From: Tillandsia leiboldiana
Lineage: Eukaryota; Streptophyta; Magnoliopsida; Poales; Bromeliaceae
Direction: 5' to 3'
Length of the DNA: 64,000 bases
Assembly: GCA_029204045.2 (NCBI GenBank)
Contig: CM055074.1
Span: 15,985,164-16,049,163 of the forward strand
A program made the translations under genes and the position numbers. The notes beneath the pieces were generated by a model. The model saw only the letters and a list, made by a program, of their open reading frames with translations. It ran no database searches and was not told where the DNA came from. Shown here one piece after another: positions 1 to 11,872 of the stretch (position 1 is the stretch's first letter; each line of letters starts with the position of its first letter).

Positions 1-1347
1 AATAAAATTTCTGAAAATTGTAACTTAGCCTCTTTGAATAATGAAACACTTTGGCATGAAAGGCTAGGACACATAAATTTTAAGGAACTTGCTAGAATTT
101 CGAACAAAGACGTGGTCAAGGGGGTTCCTAAACTTTCACTTAATCAAAACGTTGTGTGTGGTGGTTGTCAAAAGGGAAAACAATCTAGGACTGCACACAA
201 GAACTTGAATCACGTCGGTACCAAACGACCCTTGGAATTATTGCATATGGATCTTATGGGGCCGACACGTCAACCATCCTTGGGAGGTAAATGGTATATT
301 TTCTTATTGGTTGATGATTTCTCTCGGTATTCTTGGGTAGCATTTTTAAAAGAGAAAGCTGATACTTTTGATTCTTTTCACGAGATTTGCCTTCGTATTA
401 TGATTGAAAAGGATGAAAAGATCATTCGCGTTAGAAGTGATAGAGGTGGAGAATTCATAAATTCTAAATTCATTGACTTTTGCACTTCCAACGGTATTAA
501 GCATGAATTCTCAGCACCCTATACACCTCAACAGAATGGTGTTGTCGAGCGCAAAAACAGAGTTGTTCAAGAGATGGCACGTGTTATGCTTCACAGCCGA
601 AATTTACCGCTACATTTTTGGGCTGAAGCTGTGAACACTGCAATCTATGTTATTAATCGAGTTTATTTGCGCCCGGGAACGTTAAATACACCATATGAAC
701 TATGGTGTGGTAGAAAACCCAACATCAAATATCTTCGCATCTTCGGGAGTCGGTGTTACATTTTACGTGACCGTGAAAATCTTGGAAAGTTTGACTCTCG
801 AAGTGACGAAGGGATTTTCTTGGGGTATTCTACAAATAGTAGAGCATATCGGGTATTTAACTTGGAATCTAAGACGATCGTAGAATCTATAAATGTTAAA
901 GTAGATGAAGCTTTCCACTTTGCATCTAATAAATCTACCCCTGATATCTCTCTTGATGATGATACTCCTGTAAGTGCATCTTCTCATGATAATACTTCCA
1001 ATATTAATGATGCATCTAATGGTTCTTCAAGTTTATCTGATGTGCAGGAATCATCTCATGTACCTCCGAGTACTCCATTACAACAAACGTTACGCATCTC
1101 CAAGGATCATCCTGAATCAAACATCATTGGAGACCGACAAGAAGGAGTCAAAACTCGGAGACAGTTGGTTTGTGGATTTGCCTGTTACGTTTCCATGATC
1201 GAACCAAAGAATGTCGATGAAGCTCTTCAGGATGACTACTGGATTGAAGCAATGCAGGAAGAGCTCCATCAGTTTGAACGCAACAAAGTCTCCGAAGCAA
1301 CACAATGTGATCGGTACCAAATGGATTTTCAAGAACAAGAAAAATGA
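1..1347 (+). pseudogene. Copia pol, 5' half: GAG-pre-integrase and integrase
   Basis: The frame is open from base 1, so this is the interior of a longer polyprotein. The zinc-binding GAG-pre-integrase motif (LWHERLGHIN, then CGGC) lies at about 49-170. The integrase core follows, with the catalytic triad D (250-252), D (439-441, in SDRGGEF) and E (547-549, in NGVVERKNR). There are 35 residues between the second D and E, as in functional D,D-35-E integrases. The reading frame is lost at about 1281-1300. Upstream, frame 1 ends in a run typical of the linker before RT; downstream, that linker resumes in frame 2. A small deletion that removed part of the linker is the simplest cause. The protein would cut LTR ends and join them to target DNA, but this copy cannot make a full polyprotein. 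Confidence 0.88.
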
Positions 1348-2713
1348 GGATGGTACCATCATCAGGAACAAAGCACGTTTAGTTGCTCAAGGCTACTCTC
1401 AAGTAGAAGGTATAGACTTTGATGAAACGTTCGCCCCTGTAGCTAGACTCGAGTCCATTCGTATCTTATTCGCTATTGCTTGTCACTTTAAAATAAAACT
1501 CTTTCAAATGGACGTCAAGAGCGCGTTTTTAAATGGGTTTTTAAATGAGGAAGTTTATGTGGCTCAACCGAAAGGTTTTGTAGACTGTAAACTACCTAAC
1601 CATGTTTTTCGTTTGAAAAAGGCTCTTTACGGTTTAAAACAAGCACCGCGAGCGTGGTACGAAAGGTTGACAAAGCACCTTTTGGAGAAGGGCTATACTC
1701 GAGGGGGAGCAGATCGGACTCTCTTTGTGAAGCATTATCAAAATAACTTCATTGTTGCACAAATCTATGTCGATGACATTGTGTTTGGAGCAACAAAGGA
1801 TAATGATGCTTCTAAATTCGCAGAAACCATGGAGAGCGAATTTGAGATGTCTATGATGGGGAAACTGACATACTTTCTTGGATTGCAAGTGAAACAAAAT
1901 GGTGAAGGCATCCATCTGTGTCAATCCAAGTATGCAAAGGAGTTGGTAAAGAAATTCGGATTAGAAGATTCTAAAGATTTTCCTACTCCTATGGGAACTA
2001 GCAATAAGGGATTAGGAAGTGAATCTATTAGTGAGAATGTAGATGAGAAACTTTATCGCAGCATGATTGGGAGTCTACTTTACCTCACAGCTAGTCGCCC
2101 GGATATATCCTTTAGTGTTGGGATTTGCGCGAGATATCAATCAGCACCAAAGGAGGTTCACCTGAAAGCGGTGAAACGGATCATCCGGTACATCAAAGGA
2201 ACCATTAATTTCAGAATTTGGTATCCTATGGGAATAATTCTAGATATTATTGGATACTCAGATGCCGATTGGGCAGGATCTGTGGATGATCGGAAAAGTA
2301 CGAGTGGTGCATGTTTTTATCTTGGCCATTGTCTTGTTGCATGGCATAGTAAAAAGCAAAACTGTATTGCACTCTCGACAGCCGAAGCGGAATACATCTC
2401 AGCGGGTAGTTGTTCAACTCAACTCATTTGGATGAAAAGCGTGTTGAGCGACTTCCGGATTTCAGCAACTTCGGTAACTGTTTTATGTGACAACACTAGT
2501 GCTATAAATATTTCAAAAAACCCTGTGTTTCACTCTAGAACAAAACACATTGAACTTAGATATCATTTTCTTAGAGAGCTAGTTGAATCAAATATTCTTC
2601 AAATCTCCTACATTTCAACTGAAGATCAATTAGCTGACTTGTTAACAAAACCTTTGGATCAAAAACGTTTTATTCATTTGCGTAAAGCAATTGGAATGCT
2701 TTCCTTGAAATAA
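1211..2713 (+). pseudogene. Copia pol, 3' half: reverse transcriptase and RNase H
   Basis: This frame is open from about 1211, but true RT homology starts near 1300 (GTKWIFKNK). RT motifs are well kept: ARLVAQGYSQ, FQMDVKSAFLNG, LKKALYGLKQAPRAWY, and the catalytic YVDD box at 1766-1777. RNase H follows with DADWAGSVDDRKSTSG (about 2260-2310), STAEAEY and CDNTSAI. The frame ends at 2711-2713 after the usual LRKAIGML-type C-terminus. The domain sequences look intact. The only visible lesion is the frame change that separates this part from the integrase half, which suggests a fairly young loss of function. Confidence 0.9.
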
Positions 2714-3051
2714 CCTCTTTTTGAAACTTTTGTTTAGGTTAGGTTTTGTTTTTTTGTTTTTGTTCATTATCTATGCTTAGACATAGAACATTAATTGAGC
2801 ATGAGTTTCGATTGACTTTAAATGCATCCTTTTATATATTTAGAAATCTATTATGCTTTAGATATCATAATATTTCATTTGATGTAATGATCATTTATGT
2901 CAATTAAATCATCTTTGTTTTGATCAAAGTCAATTTCTCTCTCAATGATCTCTTGGTATAGTTTTTATCTTATTTGACTATTTAGTCGAGTATGAAATCG
3001 AGATCAATATTTGGCTAAATACTTTATATCTTAAATAATTGATAGCCAATT

Positions 3052-3060
3052 GAGGGGGAG
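3052..3060 (+). other. Polypurine tract of the Copia element
   Basis: The run gagggggag lies in the AT-rich region downstream of the Copia stop codon. Such a tract normally primes plus-strand synthesis just before the 3' LTR. The base after it does not start with TG, so either the LTR begins a little further on or this is one of several tracts, as is common in Sirevirus-like elements. Confidence 0.5.
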
Positions 3061-3275
3061 TCAAAGAAAAAGTATTATGCTCAAAAGATGTGGAAAGAGT
3101 TACATCCCAATGAGGAGTGTGAAAACTACCACCACATGGAGGAAAGAGCTACCACCTCGGTCGTCCGAGTACTGTGTGCAGCTACCACATGTATACCAAG
3201 CAAGGTTTTTCAAGTTTGATTAAATAAAATGCATGTTGAAATACTTGATTCTGTCAAAAATTCAAGGTTGGTATA

Positions 3276-3356
3276 TGTCACGCCCCGAGTCCGCCAATTT
3301 GTATGGTTCGGGCACGCCAACAGACCCGCCAATCGGGTAAGACATTTTCCTACCCG
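3276..3356 (-). other. U5 double-hairpin module, D family
   Basis: Reading on the + strand, the first stem is CCCGA (3284-3288) with TCGGG (3308-3312). A linker GCCAACAGACCCGCC follows. The second stem is CGGGTAAG (3334-3341) with CCTACCCG (3349-3356), which is fully paired in the minus-strand RNA sense if one G-U pair is allowed. The order and linker match the other Gypsy families in the window, while the stem sequences differ. Confidence 0.6.
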
Positions 3357-5029
3357 AAAGGAACGGTAACATCCATAATAACACAACAAGTGTATGCGGA
3401 AGCTCAATATCAGAGTACTAAAAATCACTACAAATTTAAAACTTTCATTCAATAACAAATAGTTAATGCGGAAATGAAAGCATACAAGAGTGAACCATAA
3501 CTTAAATTTATTACACTTTACATTTCTGAACTTGCAAATAAAATTATTACAATTCCTTTACATAAATTTCCTCACCATACAAGGTTCACTCAAGAAATAT
3601 ATAAAAAGGGGTACCTCTGCTAGGCCCTCTAGGTCTCTATGCTGCTGGGCTCTTGCCCCTGTCGTATGCCTCGCCGTCTGCATCTGAACCGTCTCGACCG
3701 CTGTATCCATACCTGAACCTGTGGGGGGGGTCACCCATGGGGTGTGAGAACTCCGACAGAGTTCCCAGTGGGTTCAACCACTGAGAAAAAGTGTCCTACA
3801 CCACTTGGTCCAATGGAAGCAATAACAATAGTATGCTAGGAAATCTAAAATCCTCAATATCAAAATGCGGCTAAGCTATATATATATATCACTATCTGTA
3901 TACTCATCGATCCAGCACTACTCTGTCTAGCCATACTAGGCTACTAAGCACCAACTCGGCCACTATGCCGCTGTATATAGGGTCAAGCAAACCCGGCCAC
4001 CTTGGCCACTCTATTTTTCTTTATTCTTTAAATTCTGGTGCTTTAGTTCAAGTTAACCCTCAGAAATTCTTATCCAACGGGCCCCAGCCCGGTAGTCCTG
4101 CTACCATAAGATAAGATTTCTAAGGTTGCCGATAACACTCGCAAGTGCTACCCCGCCCAACGGGGAACTTGTCCTACGGGTCACTGCCCGGGAGAGGGAC
4201 ACTGCCCATGGCTCCGACAAGGCTACTTTTTACCCCCGAAGGTACGCTCGTTTTATCTTTATATTTTCTTTCTTTTCTTTTCTTTTTCTTTCTCTTTTGC
4301 TTTAGTTCTTAGCCTCTTTGCCTTTGAACACTTGCTTTCCTTTCTTATTCGAGCTTATAGCTCCCTTTTTGCCACTGGCAAATCTCTTTCTCTTTCCCTT
4401 GAGAATTTAGCTCCTTGCTTTCACTTTAAGCCTTTCGAAAGTACCTCATCCGACGGGTCACTGCCCAGGGAGTCCTGCTCCACATGACGAGTCTCAAATT
4501 CGAAGGCGTCTGTTACATTCTCTTTCTGTTCCCTTTTATCTTAAGCAATTTGCTTGTCTTGGTTATTAAGCCTCTTTTAGCTTACTTTTAAACTTTGCCT
4601 TTTGCATTAATTACCTCTTATCTTAGGTCTCGCCATAAGGATAACCAGAGGGTCTCTTGGACTCTTATCATTCCCTTTCATTTATTTAACTCAGATTGAA
4701 GTTAAAGTTACTGTCCATTTGCCCAGGCACCCTATGACCCACTCTAGGGTTGTATTATTTAGCTTTTTGACTTTGTGATTACACAAACTTTTCCTTAGAG
4801 TTTGACTCTAAGTTGATCACTTTGCTATCAGTTTAATTCATTAAACTTTGTGGCCACATACTCTTTTCTTTGCCGAACCTGGAGTTACATTATCTCTATT
4901 TACCTGTTGCACCTTGCATTTAGAGTTAACTTAACTCTAATCCATTTTCTGTGAGTATAAACTCTACTAGTTCACCTTAGGTTCTCTTACCTAAGTTTCA
5001 TATCACGTTTAACCTAGAGTTCCTTGACT

Positions 5030-5034
5030 CTATG
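5030..5034. repeat. Target-site duplication CTATG, left side of B
   Basis: The five bases CTATG directly precede the TG of the left LTR of B. The same five bases directly follow the CA of its right LTR at 14761-14765. Five-base duplications are the norm for Gypsy integrases, so both ends of the insertion are intact. Confidence 0.92.
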
Positions 5035-5109
5035 TGTCACGCCCCGGGGTCGAAACTGCGACCCGGGCTCGCCAACAGATCCGCCATCTGTACGGAAACT
5101 GCCGTACAG
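5035..5109 (-). other. U5 double-hairpin module, B family
   Basis: The first hairpin is GGGTCG (5047-5052), loop AAACTG, CGACCC (5059-5064). The linker GCTCGCCAACAGATCCGCC follows. The second hairpin is CTGTACGG (5088-5095), loop AAACTG again, CCGTACAG (5102-5109). Both stems are perfect. The same module sits in the right LTR, starting at 11873. Confidence 0.7.
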
Positions 5110-7497
5110 ACGAAGCGTCTACCCTGCAAGTCAGATCTATAACTATAATGTATCAGAGCTGAAAAAAAGAACCAGTAGCTACAGAAATCCACTGAACATC
5201 TGATATAAAGTAATCTCCACTAAAACACAAATCCTCAATATACACAGTCTCAAAATCACTCAGACTGTCCAGTACAAAAGTGGAAATATAAAATACAGGG
5301 TACATCTACCTCTGACTCTCAAAACTGGTAAGGAACTACTCAGCCACGTCCTCACCTCGATCAGCCGCCTCCGCGCGAACCAAGCCGGAACAGCTACCAC
5401 AGGAACCTGTCACCGCAGCGGGTGTGAGAACTACTGCAAAGGTAGTTCCCAGTGGGTACCGTCTCAATATCCACGGTATGCCCACTAAGTCTACTGGAGG
5501 CACAACAGATAGGTATGCAGATAGATAGATAGATAAAAGCTGAAAGAAACTATAGCTATCATGTCTCAATCATCATGCTCAAGAAACTCTACAATGATGA
5601 AGATGTGCATACACTCGCTACTGCTAACATGCCTCAAGTATCATGCTCAAAGGAAAACTCATCTATGAACATGCTATGAAACTCACTCACACATATCACC
5701 CAATCCCAATGACTGTCCCTCTTTGGACCAGTCAATCAAGCCTGCGCTCATCTACTGCCGCGCATCCCGTAGGAACGGACTTACGTAGGCATCCACTGCC
5801 GCACATCCCGGAGGAACGGACTTACGTAGGGTGTCCCTCTAGGACCATCTCAGTAATCACATCGCAGCCTCGTCAGGCTCGGTATCATCATCGCACCCGG
5901 GGCGTAGCTCGAGGGGAGCGACCCCACCGAACTCAAGTATCTCAAGTATCTCATAACTGGCATAGAATGCCAGGCTCAGCAGGCTATAATCCACGATCAA
6001 ACAGATCGGAACTCAATGCTCAACTAGCATAACTCAGTCGGAGAAAGACTCCACGACTCGAACAGAAAAAGTCCAAACACTCACACAGCTATGTCGGAGA
6101 ACCCTCAACGACTCAAGGCTATAACACACGATCAAACAGATCGGAACTCAATGCTCAACAAGCATACTCAGTCGGAGAAAGACTCCACGACTCGAACAGG
6201 AAAAGCCCAAACACTCTCACAGCTATGTCGGAGAACCCTCAACGACTCAATCTGATAATGCACAACCCGTGGCTGAGTCGGGAAACCTCCACGACTCGAT
6301 CTGCCAGAGCCCCCAAAACTCTCACGGCTAAGTGGGAGAACCATCTCCACCACTAAATCAGAGCACAACCCATGATCTAGAGTAACCCAATCAGGGAATA
6401 CATCCTCAATACCCCGCGAACTCAAGTATCTCAAAACTCTCTCATGACACTAGAAAGTCATCTCATAATGCTCTAAAAATCCACTCGGCCCTCTGGCACG
6501 AGAACACATGCATCCTGAACCTACTCAACCCCTCGGGAAGATCTCAATGTTTTAAAACTATTTTCAAAACCCAGTTTTCCTTAAAACAGTTCCGACGATT
6601 TTTAAAACGGTTCAGATGCCAATATAAAGCCAACTAAACATGCAGTCTAGTGTCCAATCACTTCTAGATCATGCTAAAAATATCTGGGGCTTGCAATTGT
6701 ATTCCTACAATTTTCTAGGCAACTATCAGATTTACCAGCTATGCAAATAATTAAGCTAAACATGATCAACATGCATTCAATAGCTTTAACGGGCATTCCA
6801 TACATCTTGAAGAAATTCCAACCCACCTCAAATGCTTTCCGAAGGCCGCGCCGAAATCGGAGAAGAAACGGGCAAAAACAGACGAAAAACTGCACTGTGC
6901 CTCTCGCGCGCACGCGTGCCGTCGCGCGTCTCGGAAGAAATCCACGAAGCTCCAATCAATCCTCTATCACACTCCCCAAGGTCTCAGCATGCCTTTGCTC
7001 AGCTCAAGAGGGTCCCCCACACGTGCGCAAGAAGCAGACAAATCCTCGGATTTGCGCAGTAACCTCCCTGCTTGCACCCGAGAGCACAGGGAGAGAGGGA
7101 GAGAAAGGATGGAAATTAACTCAAAATCCCAATCAATTCCATCAATAAAACCCAAGAGGAGAACTATCGAATCCAAATCCACAATCTCCAACAATTAATT
7201 TACCTCAATTGCTCCTCGCGAGCGCACGTTGACTCGGTCAACTCCCACAATGCACGAGCCTGCTTCTCCTTCTACTACTTCATCTTCTTCTTCTTCTCTG
7301 GCAGCAAGAAAGGGAGGAGGAGATGATAAGGAATGAAGGGTGGAGAGGGAGAAAGAGTCTGGGTATAAAACATGACGGGAGTGGTTGGAACAGAAGAAGC
7401 CTATACCTCCAAGTACTGTGCACCAATCCGAGCTCTTTTCGGGCATTTCCAGAGTCTGTGTTCGGGTACCAGCATTTGGGTACCGGAACACCACCTC

Positions 7498-7570
7498 TGG
7501 TTCCGGTACCAGGCAGCTGGTTCCGGAACCAAGGGGCCAGTTCCGGAACCAACTGCTTGGTTCCGGAACC
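7498..7570. repeat. CCGG-centred palindrome cluster in B LTR
   Basis: The palindrome GGTTCCGGAACC and close variants (GGTTCCGGTACC, AGTTCCGGAACC) occur four times within about 75 bp. The cluster is repeated in the right LTR at about 14339-14410. It could be a set of dimer binding sites in the LTR promoter. That role is inference. Confidence 0.7.
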
Positions 7571-7921
7571 CAGCCACCCAGAACCTCCAGAATCCTGCCA
7601 GAACCTTCCCGAATCGCGCCGATAACTCACTTCCTCGCCCCGGGACCTCCGCATCACCCCGAAACCAACCGAACACCTCTGTAAAATCATAATACACATG
7701 TCCCAAGGGATCAACTCACAACAAACCCATCCATGAAACCAATGCTTGACCCGCAAGCTCTCAATCCGACGCCAACTCACTTTTCTACAAGAATACTTCC
7801 GCGTCGCTCCGGGACCACCCGAACCTCTCTGTAAATACAAACAGAAACTGCTAAAGTTATTTCCACAATACCAGGCTGCCACGTGGAGTCGGCACACTGC
7901 CCGAAGCTCCGGTACTCTACA

Positions 7922-7936
7922 CTCTCCCCTCCTTTT
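7922..7936 (-). other. Polypurine tract of element B
   Basis: On the minus strand this reads as a purine run (AAAGGAGGGGAGAG) directly upstream of the 3' LTR. Just before it is TTTCGAGGACGAAAC, a motif often seen between the pol stop and the PPT in plant Gypsy elements. The same arrangement occurs in A, C and D. Confidence 0.85.
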
Positions 7937-9170
7937 AACGGTTTCGTCCTCGAAACCTCAAAACTCCAGAACTCAGGGGGGGTGACTCAAATAAGTGGGG
8001 ATATGAAACTCTCAGCTCATCCTCAGGCTCTCATGTGGCCTCTCGCTCCTCATGATGACTCCATAAGACCTTTACCAAAGGTAAGATCCGGTTGCGTAAT
8101 TCTCTCGTCTCTCGAGCAAGAATTCGCACCGGTCGCTCCTGATAGCCCAAGTCCTCGCCTGACTCCAAAGAAACGAAGTCCAAATCATGCAAGGGGTCCG
8201 AATCCATGCTTCCCTCAGGACGGATACACCAACGTCCTCGTGGGTACTTGCCAAATCATGGCGGTAGCGCAACTCGATGAGCAACTGATCCAATGTGCTC
8301 TAACTCCTCGAATGTGCCAATAATTCGCGGACTCAACTTCCTGCGAAAACTCAAATCTACACATTTCTGCGGATAGTGATTTCCAGAAGTCACCAAAACT
8401 CCTTGCCTCCAAATGGCATAACTTTTCCGTTGCTCCTTAGCAACCACAATGCTGAGAGCTTCACGATGCATTCTTACATCCATCCACAGGGTAAGAAGTC
8501 CAACATCGGGAACAACACTCAACCCCTAACCCTCAAAATCAGCTCTCGGATCTCGGAATCCCCGGGCACACAGATGCGGTCCTTGTACTTCAGTACTCCC
8601 GCTGCATTCACTGAGAAATTCCCTCTCTAATCCTGTCCAACGGAGTGGGTTACGAGTCCAAAATACAAGTTTTGCCACATTCCCAGGGAACACCACCTTA
8701 ATCTCAATTCGTCTCAATTACTCTTTCAGCGGCATCTGCTGAGTAACCACCATACTCCAAAACTGCACCGCTCTCCTATTCAAGGCAGCTGCGACCACAT
8801 TGGCTTTGTCGGGACGTTACTGTAAGCTCAATCATACATCCTTAATAACTCTATCCACCGGCATTGCCTCAAATCAAATTCCTTCTGAATAACCCAATAC
8901 CTCAGGTTCTAGGATCGATAGATATCTCAAATCTCTCTCTATCTCAAGCAACTATTCACAATGATGTTAATACCATCCACAGCTTGAACTCCTCAAGGTT
9001 ATGCTGGCACTGCTTAATCCACAACTCTGGACCTCTGTCACTATCATGGGTCCAAGCCGAACCTAAACGGCAACACTCTTCGCCGGGTCCACTGTCACTC
9101 CTGCGGCTGTAATAACATGGCCTAACCACAAAATCTTCCGAAGTCTAAGAGCAAATTCTCTTACAACTCG
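7937..9170 (-). pseudogene. Decayed Gypsy pol of element B, 3' part
   Basis: Three pol landmarks can be read on the minus strand, though not in one frame. At about 9045-9160 there is an RT C-terminal segment resembling FLGHVI...GVTVDPAK. At about 8755-8815 there is the end of RNase H (DKANVVAAALNRRA, where the family has ADALSRR). At about 7985-8170 there is the pol C-terminus (RPVRILARETRELRNR, then LVKVL and SYPHLFE), with a stop codon where the family normally has a tryptophan. The distances are shorter than in a full pol, so large parts of integrase are missing. Gag is not recognisable in the rest of the interior. Confidence 0.65.
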
Positions 9171-11851
9171 GCATCAACTTCTTCTCATAGAAGTTGCAGC
9201 ACTATCCTTAAGTGCTCCTCGTGCTTAAACTCATCTCGGAAACCAAATCCGATATAATCAAATCAACTGGCCTTGTATAAATTTAACTCAACTACTAGCA
9301 CGGCAACTCACTGTAGAGCTCAAACTCACACTGGTTCTACTGCCCCGGTCCAAGTACCGCCGGAACACACAAGTCCTCAAATCCAAAAGGCTGCAGGGCC
9401 TTAGTCAATCCGCTTGACCTCACTGTAAGCTCAAAATGTCTCTATCGGGTTCAGACTCTATCTGGCACAGCCCTCAGCTGTAGGGTTCCACAAAGCCTTC
9501 AATGTCCCGCAAGGCATCAACCCAACACGACCCAAATCTAACTGTGCTCGAATCGTCACAGCACTCTCACCGTTGTGCACTCACAACGTGGCATCACTGC
9601 CGTATACCAACGGCATGGCATCACCACCGTGTATCAACGGCGTGGCATCACCACCGTGTATCAACGGCGTGGCATCACCACCGTGTATCAACGGTGTGGT
9701 AACACATCCAAAATACCAATCTCTCGGATCCTCACTGTCGTATCCTCACGACGTGGCATGGGGTCACCCAGACCTCTCGATCCCTCGGATCCGCAGCTGC
9801 GCTAACAGCTCTCTCACTGGCTCACGAGTGATACTCCAAGAGATGCTGCCGAAGTCGGCGCGGTTTCCAAACCACGTCGATCACTATCTCGATCTCAGTC
9901 TCACTAAACGGCGGCATCAACATCAGACCAGGTAAACTCCTGTCCGGGATCACACGGGCGATAAAGATATTCCTTTAGTCCCGGTGCTGCAGTAGGCACC
10001 TTTTCTACCGTCGCTAGCAAAGCGACACGACCACGACTCAACCTCTGCCGTGCTCTAGCATCCTCTATAACCACACTCCTCCTGGCCAGGTCCACGGAGG
10101 GTCATTGTCCACTCTCGACAATCCAAGATAGCACAACATTGGGATAACCAATCCCTATCCAACCTTATATCAACATCTCGGAGCTGATGTAGGACTAACA
10201 ACTCTAGGATCAAATCCAAGGTATTATCTGCACTGGCAGGACTGGCAACACTCATCCATGCGCTATACGTGATCTGGAACCTGATCCTCACGTGCACAAG
10301 CCAACAGTCCCACCTCCGGCCCACACGCAGCTATCTTTGCTCTAGTAAAGCACACACCAGCGGTGTTGGCATCAACATGCTCTAACTCCGATGACCATAA
10401 GAAAACCACACCTGGTAAGACGCGCTCCACTATCCTGGCGTCCTCCAACCAACTACACCATTTCATCCACTAGATGATGGTGGCCATCGCTCAATCTGCC
10501 TCGGCATCTCGGCTCAATCAGCCTACCGGTAAGTCGGATGAACCTCTATCTCCTGTAGGAGTAATGGGGTGCCGTCGCGAGCGGCAATCCAAGAGCACCA
10601 CACTGGGACACTCTGCCTGAAAATGCCCTGACTATCCACAAGAAAAGCATCGGCCTTTCCCTAAAGTCACTCTATGGCGATGAATGCGGCTCACCACGAA
10701 AGACACAATCATACGAATACTGCTGTTGGTGCCTCGACTGTCGAGAACCTCTTAGTCTCTGTCTCCTCTGAGACTCATGATCCTGTGACTGAAATCATGG
10801 CAACCTCGATCCACTCGACTATCCCAAAAATCAGGCGATACTGGACATCTCTCTCTGGAGCTAGTCCCTCGCTCTCCGTCCCTCTTGGATGTGATCGCAG
10901 ATCCTCGGTCAATCCATCGGGCATGCACGTTCGGTGCAGCTAAAGTTGCTCGCCGAGAATACCCAAAATGATAAACATCTGAAGCAATCCCCTCTCAAAC
11001 ATAGTCAACTATCTGGGCCTCATCCTGGTAACATGGGGCACACTGCTCAACCGTCGAAGAAACTCGCTCCAAGTCCTCGACTGCTCTCCCGGTGGTTCAA
11101 TAGGACAACTTGACGCCACCAACTCTCGGCGTCCTTATCCAAAGTGCATAACCAAGTGCACCCGATGCTTGTCCTGGATAACAAGTCCTCAAACACTTTC
11201 CAAAGCGGCAATCCATTCTCGGCCTCTCGAGCTCCAACTCTGCCCTGAAATCTGTAGGGGATGGAACTGGCGGATGCACAACTATCAATCAGCAATCTCT
11301 CGCTGCTTCTGCACAACTCACAGTGCAAACGAGCCGAAGTTCGACGATGTCGCGGCTGAGGTACTACTGGCGATACCTCAAACGATACTCTCTGCTCAAC
11401 ATGCGCATCACGCGCTCCGTGTTCTCTTCCTGGCGCCGCGTCGCCTAAACAACTGAGCTACCTGGGCCCGTACTCGCAGACCTCGGCTCTGCTCTGTCCA
11501 TTCAGCCCCCCGCTGTTCGGGGCTCCTCATCCAAGGTCAAACATGCCCTCGCCGCTGCACGGCATCACAGGGCCAACAAGAAGAACAGCCACGGCCAACC
11601 AAACCACAAACACTCTCGACCCAATCAAGCGAAAGTCTATAACATGTTAACCGTTCTAAAGTATTATGTTGTCTGCAGCCAACATAATCACTTTAGAGGA
11701 ATAAACATGTAAAATCACTCGCCCCAATCCCTCGGGGGAGGTACAAACTCATCAGGACTCTCGCTAAAATCACGTCTCTCACGACAGTCATCCTACTGTC
11801 CAAACCAATAATAGCCTAGGGTCACTAAGTCCTCAACGACCTATATTCCTA
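9171..11851 (-). other. Rest of B interior, degenerate, no gene seen
   Basis: This stretch should hold the gag and 5' pol of element B. I can read no uninterrupted domain in it. Apart from the 27-bp tandem repeat at 9587-9694, it is ordinary mixed sequence with many stops on both strands. Open runs on the + strand here are antisense and have no family resemblance. Confidence 0.5.
9587..9694. repeat. 27-bp tandem repeat, four copies
   Basis: Units start at 9587, 9614, 9641 and 9668, with consensus CGTGGCATCACCACCGTGTATCAACGG (written here as CGTGGCATCACC, then ACCGTGTATCAACGG overlapping). The third and fourth units are identical. The period is a multiple of three, so it translates as a 9-residue repeat in every frame, but no known protein family is implied. 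It is not a CRISPR array, because there are no spacers. Confidence 0.85.
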
Positions 11852-11864
11852 GGCTCTGATACCA
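11852..11864 (-). other. tRNA-iMet primer binding site of element B
   Basis: The minus strand reads TGGTATCAGAGCC, complementary to the 3' end of initiator methionine tRNA. It lies eight bases from the end of the right LTR, as in the A and C elements, and so defines that LTR as the 5' LTR. Confidence 0.92.
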
Positions 11865-11872
11865 CCCTAATC

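Larger units (their letters stand above)
1..3275 (+). mobile_element. Ty1/Copia LTR retrotransposon, 3' part
   Basis: The + strand carries GAG-pre-integrase, integrase, reverse transcriptase and RNase H in that order. Integrase before RT is diagnostic of Copia. The left side is cut by the window edge, so the 5' LTR and gag are not seen. The right side is cut at 3275, where the LTR of Gypsy element D starts. A purine tract (gagggggag, 3052-3060) lies about 340 bp after the pol stop. It is a good polypurine tract for plus-strand priming, so a short piece of 3' LTR probably lies between about 3061 and 3275, but I cannot fix its first base. The 2714-3051 stretch is AT-rich and holds no gene. Confidence 0.9.
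5035..7921 (-). repeat. 3' LTR of element B (left on the + strand)
   Basis: It runs from TGTCACGCCCC to CTCTACA, so it has TG...CA ends. Long runs here translate in several frames, but they have no recognised domain and are repeated in the other LTR, so they are not genes. Visible internal features are short GATA units near 5520, several near-repeats containing CTCAGTCGGAGAAAGACTCC (6033-6330), and a set of GGTTCCGGAACC palindromes at about 7498-7570. Confidence 0.92.

Noticed and set aside
5643..7897. Several open frames of 70-205 codons inside the B LTR, on both strands
   Set aside because: All recur in the other LTR of B with frame changes, match no domain, and overlap each other on opposite strands. 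They are by-products of G+C-rich LTR DNA.
9587..9694. Possible CRISPR-like array
   Set aside because: The units are head to tail with no spacers, and the context is a plant retrotransposon.
11852..11864. tRNA-like matches (TGGTATCAGAGC and complement) at several places
   Set aside because: They are primer binding sites next to LTR ends. No cloverleaf or rest of a tRNA gene is present at any of them.
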